From CAXBGS01 sp963975425 (GTDB lineage: Bacteria > Planctomycetota > Planctomycetia > Pirellulales > Pirellulaceae), in the NCBI GenBank assembly GCA_963975425.1, contig CAXBGS010000011.1, positions 1-64,000 on the forward strand: DNA of 64,000 nt. Reading direction: 5' to 3'. Positions within the stretch are counted from its first letter, which is position 1, and every line of letters starts with the position of its first letter. This document shows positions 57,123-64,000 of the stretch, piece after piece. Below the pieces are notes generated by a model that worked only from the letters and a program-made list of their open reading frames with translations, was not told where the DNA came from and did not search any database. The position numbers were made by a program, and so were the translations under genes.

Positions 57123-58061
57123 TCACATGCGTGTGCTGGTTCCCTTGGTCAGCGCCATAAAGGCGGATTCCAGGTCCAATTCTTCTTCGGCAAAACGTTT
57201 CAACGTCACCCCGCCGTCGATCAACAATTTAGGCAGTTCGACATAGTCATCCACGTTGGGTTTCAGGATGACACGAACGGCATCGTCACCTGGTTCACAA
57301 GCCTGAACGATTTCATGTCCGCTTAGCAGTTCCGAGATCCGCGGCAACTGGTCACGTTGGCCCGGCTGGATCACCAGCACCGTGTGTTCCCGCACCATCC
57401 GGATGACTTCCGCCTTGGTCGCGTTCTGTTTCAGTTCGCCCTTGTCGATGATGCCAACTTTGTTACAGACGTCCGCTAATTCGGGCAGGATGTGACTGCT
57501 GACAATGATAGTTTTGCCCATTTCACCTAGCCGCCTTAACAAATTGCGCATCTCGATACGCGCCCGCGGATCAAGACCGGACAGCGGTTCGTCCAGCAGC
57601 AAGACTTGCGGATCATGCAATAGCGTCCTTGCCAATCCTAGCCGCTGTGTTTGTCCACGCGACAACGTGTTTGCATAAGCGTCACGCTTAAATTCCAAGT
57701 CGACCACATCTAACATTTCGTCTACGCGATCTTTCCGCTTTTGCCCATTGATTCGATACGCCGCGGCAAAGAATTCCAGATATTCCACTACGGTCATGTC
57801 GTCATAGACACCAAAGAAATCGGGCATGTATCCGACCAAACGGCGAATCTCTTTCGGCTGAGTGTGAACGCTGTGGTCGCATACATAGGCTTCACCCCAG
57901 CTTGGTTCTAGCAGTGTGGCGATAATCCGCATCGTCGTCGTCTTGCCGGCACCGTTGGGGCCGATGAAGCCGAACAAGTCGCCGGGTTTCAGGTCCAGAT
58001 CGATGCTGCGGATGGCAAAGGCGTCGCCATACTTTTTCGTCAGGTCAACAGTTTTAATCAC
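57123..58061 (-). CDS. ABC transporter ATP-binding protein
   Basis: 312 residues: Walker A GPNGAGKTTT, Q-loop, signature LSRGQTQRLGLARTLL, Walker B LLLDEPLSGLDP and switch His in VSSHI. The signature has Arg in place of the usual second Gly. A ~90-residue C-terminal domain follows, as in CcmA/NatA-type exporters of ABC-2 systems. No permease is adjacent within the window; the gene in front (58134-60704) encodes a large membrane-anchored protein that may be functionally linked. Confidence 0.9.
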   Translation of the reverse strand: MIKTVDLTKKYGDAFAIRSIDLDLKPGDLFGFIGPNGAGKTTTMRIIATLLEPSWGEAYVCDHSVHTQPKEIRRLVGYMPDFFGVYDDMTVVEYLEFFAAAYRINGQKRKDRVDEMLDVVDLEFKRDAYANTLSRGQTQRLGLARTLLHDPQVLLLDEPLSGLDPRARIEMRNLLRRLGEMGKTIIVSSHILPELADVCNKVGIIDKGELKQNATKAEVIRMVREHTVLVIQPGQRDQLPRISELLSGHEIVQACEPGDDAVRVILKPNVDDYVELPKLLIDGGVTLKRFAEEELDLESAFMALTKGTSTRM

Positions 58062-58133
58062 AAGAGCGAGTCGCGTAGGAATGAACGGCTGAGTTAAAAA
58101 ACGAGAACGCGAAAGTTATATGATCGGTCGAAT

Positions 58134-60704
58134 CTAATAACGGTTGGTTCGTTGGACGGGCATGATCACGCGGATGACGGTCAGGGATTCCCCTGCGGCA
58201 TCAAAACCCGAATCATGGGCCCCCGATAGAACCCGCTGAGTTGCGGGCGAGGCAAGTCGCCCGACCAACATGCATCGATCTTCTGTCAGTGCGTAACTGA
58301 GGTCCAATCCGCCCAGCGGGTCGTGTCGTAAACGCGTATAGCGTGTGCCGCCAACGGCATTGTGAAACATCAGCATCTCTGTCACACGTGGCAAGATGCC
58401 AAAGTCTGCGACGTTCCAGTCTTCGCCTTGGCTAGAACTTTCCAATGCTTTTTTTCGCGAGAGTTGCCAACGAAAGTTTTTTTGCCGAAGCGTATCGACC
58501 GATGGAATCGACGCGCCCGATGGAAACCGAGTCGGCAACAAGTAAACCCAATTTTGATAGATCAACATTCCGTCAAGCAAATCGACCGGCAGCGGGTTCA
58601 CTAATTCGCCGGCAAGCAAATCGCTGCCCGGGCGACGACGGATCACGTCCGGATCGATAGGATCGGATCGAAAACGAACCTGAGTCGCCAACGACTTGCT
58701 GCTGCGTGGGGCAAGCGGCATGCCTTGCACCTTGGCGTCGAAGGATTGCCGCGTTGGAATGAGCCGTTGTTCAGAGCCGTCACGATTGGATGCGTCGCCT
58801 TGCGCGGATGTCATTGCGATCCGGTACGCCGGCATTCGCAAATCTTCGCCCGCGATTTGGATTCCGCCAAATGTCGTCCCCGGGTAACCGTAGGGAAACG
58901 TGATGGCGGATTGAAATTGGCTGCCCATCCGTGTCAACGATTCGCTCGGTTGAATATCCACATCGAACCGGTTTGCCGGGTGTGAATAGATGACGTTCCA
59001 AGAGAACACGCGACCACGCTCGGTTTCGGTATCGATGTCAACAATTTCCAGCCGATTCGCTGCACACCCCGAAGTACTTGGCGGCACGTCTGAGACCGGT
59101 GGACTGGCCGCCGCAGTGTTCGAATCACTCGGCTGATTGCCTTTCAGTTGTTGGCTGTCTGCCCGCGGGGTTGCCGAGTTTGCCCGCGCGGTTGCCGAGT
59201 TTGCCCGCGCGGTTGCCGAGTTTGCTTGAGCACGCGACTGGTACACCAACAACGCCGACAGACCGATGGCGACTAAGGGGAACGTCAACCAACCGAGCAG
59301 CGGCTTTCCGAACACGCGGTTGATCAACAAGTAATCCAGCGGCCCAATCAGCGCAACCAGCGAGAGCACGATCAGCGAGATCACCGAAAAACTGAATTTA
59401 CGTTTCATCGGAAATTGGTCCAGCGTTGAACGGGCTTGCCCCGCCAAATCCGTAAACGCGGTCGCTCGACTGGCTTGAAATGCTTGGTTGTCTGGCTTGG
59501 ACAACAAGTTTCCGGTCAACAGCGTGATCAAGCCAATCCGGTCCGGCCAATCCGCAAACGGCTCGTCGTTCAAGTCCGCCGCGACCACGGTGACTTGGCC
59601 AAAACCGAATCCGTATCGAACTGCAATTGGCGTGCTGATCCGGCGAGTCGTCCGCCCGGTGACCAGTGTATTGCCGAGGTCACGCGGCAATTTCGCGCCA
59701 CGAAAGACCTTCAACGGAACACGAGTGGACGTATAGGTTTCCAGTGCCGATGGATCAATCGAAACGAGCGACAATTCATCACGATCGACCGGCAACCACT
59801 GCAACACCCAGGGTGCGTCTTTCTGGAACGACTCAGTCGATTCGCCCAGCGTCAGCAAGACACGCCCGCCGTCTCGTAACCAGTCGGTCATCGCGGTTTG
59901 CTGGGCCGGCAGCATTGCCTTCAGAGTCGCGTCACCATCGCCACTGATCACAATCAAATCGACGCCGTCATATCCCAACGACGAATCCGGCAGTTCCGAT
60001 GCATCCACCGGTTTGGAAACAGCAACGGTCGCATCGCGACCGAGCAGTTCGTTCGCGCCAATCTGATCGATCCCCATCGGATCACCGATCGCCACGATCC
60101 AAGGCATGCCCGTCGGCACCATCGATTCGCCGCGAGAGGGTGAATCGAGTACTGGAAAACGAGTCGACTTTAAGATCGAGCCGTTCTCATCGGCGCTATC
60201 GCCGACCACACGAACGATCAGCGGTGCCGCTTCGCTGCCAGGAATCGCGTACACTCGACGGGGCGACGACGTCGGTTCCTGTTGGGCGTGCTCCGATGTG
60301 GCATTTTCTTTTTCGGCGACGACTTGCTGATAACGAACGCGCACGCCGTCGCCATCGATTGTCTCGATCGCAACCGCCGAACGGGATGAACCAGAGGCGG
60401 CAATTGCGTCTTGCATGATTGCCGGTGACAATGTGACGGCTGTCCATCGACCGACGCGATAGTGACCGGTGATGCCCACGACCAAACGATCACCCGCCAA
60501 AGCCGACCCCGCAGGCGTTGCCACCGCGTCGGTGCCGGCCACAGCGCTGCTTTGCACCATCACGTCGCTGCTGTGCACGACAACGTCTTCGGAGCCGTCT
60601 TGTGGTTCATCGGCCAACGTCGGAAACGCCGCGCCCGATAGCGAAAACCACAAAGCCACCGTCAAGATCGCTTGGAACCGATAAAAATGTTCGCGAGCGA
60701 TCAT
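58134..60704 (-). CDS. Large membrane-anchored protein with GATase1-like region
   Basis: 856 residues from ATG 60704. A signal peptide (to about residue 30) is followed by beta-rich extracytoplasmic sequence and a segment GYDGVDLIVISGDGD... TDWLRDGGRVLLTLGES (about 230-290), resembling the class-I glutamine-amidotransferase-like fold found in exported proteins beside ABC-2 genes. Two helices (FSVISLIVLSLVALIGPLDYLLI; LLGWLTFPLVAIGLSALLVYQ) lie near 450-490, then repeats ATARANS encoded by 21-bp units, then a cytoplasmic or periplasmic domain. Its start shares one base with the MazG-like stop (TAATG). Confidence 0.68.
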   Translation of the reverse strand: MIAREHFYRFQAILTVALWFSLSGAAFPTLADEPQDGSEDVVVHSSDVMVQSSAVAGTDAVATPAGSALAGDRLVVGITGHYRVGRWTAVTLSPAIMQDAIAASGSSRSAVAIETIDGDGVRVRYQQVVAEKENATSEHAQQEPTSSPRRVYAIPGSEAAPLIVRVVGDSADENGSILKSTRFPVLDSPSRGESMVPTGMPWIVAIGDPMGIDQIGANELLGRDATVAVSKPVDASELPDSSLGYDGVDLIVISGDGDATLKAMLPAQQTAMTDWLRDGGRVLLTLGESTESFQKDAPWVLQWLPVDRDELSLVSIDPSALETYTSTRVPLKVFRGAKLPRDLGNTLVTGRTTRRISTPIAVRYGFGFGQVTVVAADLNDEPFADWPDRIGLITLLTGNLLSKPDNQAFQASRATAFTDLAGQARSTLDQFPMKRKFSFSVISLIVLSLVALIGPLDYLLINRVFGKPLLGWLTFPLVAIGLSALLVYQSRAQANSATARANSATARANSATPRADSQQLKGNQPSDSNTAAASPPVSDVPPSTSGCAANRLEIVDIDTETERGRVFSWNVIYSHPANRFDVDIQPSESLTRMGSQFQSAITFPYGYPGTTFGGIQIAGEDLRMPAYRIAMTSAQGDASNRDGSEQRLIPTRQSFDAKVQGMPLAPRSSKSLATQVRFRSDPIDPDVIRRRPGSDLLAGELVNPLPVDLLDGMLIYQNWVYLLPTRFPSGASIPSVDTLRQKNFRWQLSRKKALESSSQGEDWNVADFGILPRVTEMLMFHNAVGGTRYTRLRHDPLGGLDLSYALTEDRCMLVGRLASPATQRVLSGAHDSGFDAAGESLTVIRVIMPVQRTNRY
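59163..59226 (-). repeat. 21-bp in-frame repeat, three units (ATARANS)
   Basis: Three nearly identical 21-bp units encode A-T-A-R-A-N-S with minor changes (third unit ATPRADS) in the linker after the second helix of the large anchored protein. It is the second case in the window of a 7-codon minisatellite in a linker of an exported protein. Confidence 0.9.
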
Positions 60705-61039
60705 TAGGGTTTCTCGCTGTTGGGACATTCACAAACCAATCGTTGACACCCCGGGCATCCGCTGCCGTACTTCGCGACCAGCGCCGCGTTCAAATCGATG
60801 CCAGCGACATTGGCGATCGTCGCCAGCCAAGCGATCACATCGGCAAATTCTTCCGCCAGATTTTCGCGATCATCACCGCGCAGTGCCGATGCCAGCTCGC
60901 CGACTTCTTCCATCAACCACATGAAGGTTCCATCGACGCCGCGGGCGACATCCTTTTCAAAGTACATCTGGTGGATGTGACGCTGTAAGTCGCCAACGGA
61001 TAACTCGTCCGCTGGCGGAGACGGTGGTGACGGCGACAT
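60704..61039 (-). CDS. MazG-like nucleotide pyrophosphohydrolase
   Basis: 111 residues from ATG 61039. FMWLMEEVGELASAL and EEFADVIAWLATIANVAGIDL are the MazG/HisE-like helical core with the E-x-x-E and E-x-x-D metal sites. The C-terminus CPGCQRLVCECP has four Cys in a zinc-ribbon-like arrangement, unusual for MazG. It likely cleaves (d)NTPs or related nucleotides. Coupled to the following large anchored protein by a TAATG overlap. Confidence 0.8.
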   Translation of the reverse strand: MSPSPPSPPADELSVGDLQRHIHQMYFEKDVARGVDGTFMWLMEEVGELASALRGDDRENLAEEFADVIAWLATIANVAGIDLNAALVAKYGSGCPGCQRLVCECPNSEKP

Positions 61040-61302
61040 GGAAAGCAATCGATATATGCGAAGGAAGACACGGCAATGAAGCCACGGCACGGGTAATCCC
61101 GAATCACGGGCAAACCCTGACAAGGCGGATTTTAGTCTCGCGGACCCGAATCCGAAACGAGCCTGTGACAACCAGAGTCATGGACCGATCGGCGATCCCC
61201 CCGGCGATGACGCCTGTAAGTGGGCTTTCGCGGACAGGATGCATTGGCTGGACTTTTGATCGTATCGGCAGGCTCTCGCTGCAGAAGCATTCGTAAAGTA
61301 CA

Positions 61303-62538
61303 GTGTTCGCAGGCATTTGGTTCCCGCTGATCGTAAAGTCCTGGGACAGAAGTCCTGAAAGCCTGGGCCGCCGCAGCATCATTGTCGACGAATCGTCTTC
61401 CAATCACCGATCAAGCCAACACGTGGAATCCGGCAAGTTTCATCGCTATCCGTTCTATTCGCCGCGGTTCTGGCACGGAATGCGGCCGGTGGCGTGGTTC
61501 AAGCTGCTCAGTCAGGGAGGATTTCGTATTCACCCGAGCAGGATGCCGGCCGTCATCGGCATCACGCTTGCAACCCCCTTCAACACCGCACTGGCATTGT
61601 TGCAAAAGGTGCTATTTCGCCGCCGGCTGGCAGCAGCCGAATTGCACGGTCCACCTGTCTTTGTGGTCGGGCACTGGCGGAGCGGCACGACGCTGCTGCA
61701 TGAATTACTGGTCAAGGATGAGCGATTCAGCAGCCCGTCGACATTTCAATGCTTCGCCCCCCATCATTTCCTGGTGTCGGAATGGTTCTTTCGCCGGTTC
61801 GCGAATTGGTTGCTGCCGGACAAGCGTCCGATGGACAACATGGCGGCGGGCTGGGATCGACCGCAAGAAGACGAGTTCGCGCTGCTGAGCTTAGGATTGC
61901 CTTCCCCGTACCGGCGGATCGCGTTCCCCAATGAGCCTCCGATCGATCTGGACTATCTGGACCTCGACAGCGTTTCCATCGAAGCACAGCGCACTTGGCT
62001 TGACGGGCTGCGCCGGTTCCTGCTGAACGTCAGTTGCGTGACGGGGCGGCCGCTGGTGATCAAAAGCCCCACGCACACCGGACGCATCGCTCAGCTAGCT
62101 CGTGAGTTCCCCGATGCCAAGTTCGTCCATATCACGCGTGACCCCAGAGCGTTGTTCCCATCGACTTGCCGACTTTGGCAAGGACTCGATGCCGTGCAGG
62201 CCTTGCAACAACCCCACGACGAAAACATCCCCAGTTATGTTGTCGAATGTTTGCAGCGGATGTACGACGCCCATCATGCCCAACGCGAAACCGTCGACCC
62301 ACAACGGTTCATTGACGTTCGCTACGAAGACCTGATCGCGGACCCCGTTGGCACGATGAAGCAGATTTACGAAACCTTGCATTTGAGCGATTTTGATTCG
62401 GCCCAACCGGCGCTCCAAGAGTGGGCCGAATCAGAACACCGTTCCTACAAAACCAACCAACACGTTTTGTCTCCCGATCACGAAGCGTTGATTCAAAATG
62501 CGTGGAAAGATTACTTTCAAAGGTACGGCTATGAGTGA
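61303..62538 (+). CDS. Sulfotransferase family protein
   Basis: Transfers sulfate from PAPS to a carbohydrate or other acceptor. The 5'-phosphosulfate loop VVGHWRSGTTLLHELL and the 3'-phosphate site FVHITRDPRALFPS are clear, as is FIDVRYEDLIADPVGTMKQIYE downstream. 411 residues from GTG 61303, but GTG 61423 (leaving VESGKFHRYPFYSPRFW) is a plausible and perhaps better start because the first 40 residues lack conservation. Its end overlaps the DUF1080 gene by 8 nt (ATGAGTGA). Planctomycetes carry many such sulfotransferases. Confidence 0.85.
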   Translation: MFAGIWFPLIVKSWDRSPESLGRRSIIVDESSSNHRSSQHVESGKFHRYPFYSPRFWHGMRPVAWFKLLSQGGFRIHPSRMPAVIGITLATPFNTALALLQKVLFRRRLAAAELHGPPVFVVGHWRSGTTLLHELLVKDERFSSPSTFQCFAPHHFLVSEWFFRRFANWLLPDKRPMDNMAAGWDRPQEDEFALLSLGLPSPYRRIAFPNEPPIDLDYLDLDSVSIEAQRTWLDGLRRFLLNVSCVTGRPLVIKSPTHTGRIAQLAREFPDAKFVHITRDPRALFPSTCRLWQGLDAVQALQQPHDENIPSYVVECLQRMYDAHHAQRETVDPQRFIDVRYEDLIADPVGTMKQIYETLHLSDFDSAQPALQEWAESEHRSYKTNQHVLSPDHEALIQNAWKDYFQRYGYE

Positions 62539-63829
62539 GAATCCCCATGTCCGAGCGTCGTGCCTGGCGGCGATCGCGTTGATCCTAACCCTGCCGCTGG
62601 GATGCCGAAAATCCGCTCCGACAACGGCCGATGTCGATGTTGAAAAAGCGACAGAAGTTCCGGAAACGTTCGAAGCGCTCTCGTACGAAGTCACCGGTGC
62701 CGAATTGTTGGCGTCCCGCCTTGAACCCGAACAGGCAGCGGACGGATGGATCCGCCTATTTGACGGGCACACCTTGTTCGGTTGGGAAATCACTGGCGAA
62801 GCGAATTGGCATATCGAAGACGAATCAATCGTTGTTGATCGCGGCCGAAAATGCTTGCTATGCACATCCACCGAGTGGCAAGACTATGAATTGACGCTGG
62901 AGTTCAAGGCCGGTAAAGAAACCAACAGTGGTGTCTTTTTGCGAACACAGCTCGATCCCGAAAGCGTTCAAACGGACTGTTACGAGATCAACATCGCACC
63001 CGATGACAACCCTTTTCCCACCGCCAGCATCGTCCAGCGACAGAAAGTCGACACGGACAAAGCACCCGAACAAACATTCGACACGTGGCGCCGCATGACC
63101 ATGCGTGTCGACGGCAAAGACGTCCAAATCACGATCGATGGCCAAGTCGCATGCGAATACACCGATCCGGTCATCCTGGCCGCCGGACGAATCGGACTGC
63201 AACACAACAGCGGCCGAGTCCAGTTTCGCGACATTCGGCTGCGCCCGCTGGGGCTGGAAACCCTGTTAGACAAAAAGCTCTCGAAGTGGAAAAAGTATCC
63301 GGACATGCCGGGCGAGTTCACCACGACCCAAGAAGGCGCATTGCACGTCAAAGGTGGCAGTGCCCAGCTAGAGACCAAAGACAGCTTTGATGATTTCGTT
63401 CTATTGGCCCAATACAAACTGCCGTCCGCTGAGATCAACTCTGGTATTTTCTTTCGGTGCATCCCCGGCGACAAAATGATGGGATACGAATGCCAAGTCA
63501 GCAACGAAATGAAAGACGGCAAACCGCTGAGTCCGGCGGACTGTGGTACCGGTGGTATCTTTCGCCGCCAAGACGCACGAGTGATTGCAGGTGAACCTGA
63601 CCAATGGGCGACCGTCGTCCTGACGGCACGTGGCCCAACGATCGCCGCCTGGGTCAACGGCATCCAAGTCAGCAATTGGACCGACACGCGTGAGCCCCAC
63701 GAGAATCCTCGCAAGGGCATGCGGCTGGAACCGGGAACCATCATGATCCAAGGTCATGACGAAACCACCGACGCCACGTTCGGTAAGCTATCGATCGCAG
63801 TCATCGACAAATCGCTGGTGGCCGAGTGA
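62531..63829 (+). CDS. DUF1080 lipoprotein with two domains
   Basis: 432 residues. The signal ends in the lipobox LPLGC (Cys25), a substrate for LspA. Two tandem DUF1080 (concanavalin-like, 3-keto-disaccharide hydrolase) domains follow: the first has GWIRLFDGHTLFGWEI, EFKAGKETNSGVFLRTQ and GRIGLQHNSGRVQFRDIRL, the second LLAQYKLPSAEINSGIFFRC and WATVVLTARGPTIAAWVNG. The family binds or cleaves carbohydrates. Overlap with the sulfotransferase gene suggests joint expression. Confidence 0.85.
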   Translation: MSENPHVRASCLAAIALILTLPLGCRKSAPTTADVDVEKATEVPETFEALSYEVTGAELLASRLEPEQAADGWIRLFDGHTLFGWEITGEANWHIEDESIVVDRGRKCLLCTSTEWQDYELTLEFKAGKETNSGVFLRTQLDPESVQTDCYEINIAPDDNPFPTASIVQRQKVDTDKAPEQTFDTWRRMTMRVDGKDVQITIDGQVACEYTDPVILAAGRIGLQHNSGRVQFRDIRLRPLGLETLLDKKLSKWKKYPDMPGEFTTTQEGALHVKGGSAQLETKDSFDDFVLLAQYKLPSAEINSGIFFRCIPGDKMMGYECQVSNEMKDGKPLSPADCGTGGIFRRQDARVIAGEPDQWATVVLTARGPTIAAWVNGIQVSNWTDTREPHENPRKGMRLEPGTIMIQGHDETTDATFGKLSIAVIDKSLVAE

Positions 63830-63862
63830 ATCGTGGAGCCCGTTTTTTTGGCCACCATGATT

Positions 63863-64000
63863 TCAGAATAATAACGTGCCGATCCAATCCCCGTCACGAA
63901 CGAGCTCGTCCACCGTTTCTACGTGATCAAGCCGACCATGCTCGATGAACTCGCCTGATGCCTCGGTCGACTGCATTCGCGCCAGGTAATTGACCACGGA
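63863..64000 (-). CDS. 3' end of an unidentified gene, cut by the window edge
   Basis: A minus-strand frame is open from the window edge to TGA at 63863 and encodes 45 residues ending LVRDGDWIGTLLF, with an internal NYLARMQSTEASGEF. The composition and helix pattern look like real coding sequence and its stop is 33 nt from the convergent DUF1080 gene. Too short to assign a family. Confidence 0.6.
   Translation of the reverse strand, partial: SVVNYLARMQSTEASGEFIEHGRLDHVETVDELVRDGDWIGTLLF

Overview
The window reads as chromosomal DNA of a planctomycete, most likely of the Pirellulaceae (Rhodopirellula-like). The pointers are a zinc-ribbon DUF1559 pseudopilin-like protein, a planctomycete-type cytochrome c (CxxCH) fused to DUF2231 membrane helices, a tandem DUF1080 lipoprotein, an ECF-sigma-like protein with the family's acidic C-terminal tail, weak Shine-Dalgarno sites, many GTG/TTG starts, and housekeeping genes scattered among unknown secreted proteins. 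I see no phage, insertion sequence, CRISPR array, rRNA or tRNA. The assignment is inference from gene content only.

Layout. 0-5.5 kb: heptamer repeats, a CvpA-like protein, a YdjM-type membrane protein, dtd, a DUF1559 protein and argG. 5.6-9.6 kb: larB-nnrD (ATGA overlap), then ribF and an NrnA-type DHH phosphoesterase 3 nt apart. 9.7-20 kb: a secreted repeat protein, purB, ppk1, a cytochrome/DUF2231 protein, an ECF-like protein, then a YhaM-like nuclease overlapping queC, and an alpha/beta hydrolase. 21-27 kb: ffh-rpsP-trmD-rplS-yraN without rimM, then hisN-like and lspA. 27-36.8 kb: a DUF4870 protein, dapB, two transporters, thiC, a two-CxxCH cytochrome, and ltaE overlapping a GT39-type membrane protein. 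36.9-43 kb: hisD, hisC and hisB on the plus strand, with three minus-strand genes between hisD and hisC (secreted protein, TadG-like, TadE-like). 43-53 kb: an HTTM-like membrane pair, gatA-gatB, two Pro/Gly-rich membrane proteins, a response regulator with N-terminal excisionase-type HTH next to a soluble histidine kinase, and mnmG. 53-64 kb: a secreted Ig-like protein, holA, an ABC ATPase, a large anchored protein, a MazG-like protein, a sulfotransferase overlapping a DUF1080 lipoprotein, and the 3' end of one more gene.

Three observations stand out. First, a well-formed cyclic-di-GMP-I (GEMM-I) riboswitch lies on the minus strand directly upstream of the secreted/TadG/TadE genes; it has the P2 stem with a GUGA tetraloop and the GGGACGCAAAGCC strand. 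This suggests c-di-GMP control of a surface or pilus-like system. Second, at least five unrelated genes (the YdjM-like gene, argG, the DUF4870 gene, gatB and the Ig-like secreted protein) end in short tandem repeats (14-19 bp units) that begin in the last codons and include the stop codon, so stop codons are reiterated downstream. Third, the word CCCTGCC, often extended to CCCTGCCCTGCYTCGCT, occurs at 14 loci on the plus strand against one that I found on the minus strand, regardless of gene direction. This resembles a polar chromosome-architecture or recombination signal.

Many neighbouring genes are translationally coupled by ATGA or GTGA overlaps. Histidine biosynthesis genes are dispersed over 18 kb rather than forming one operon.
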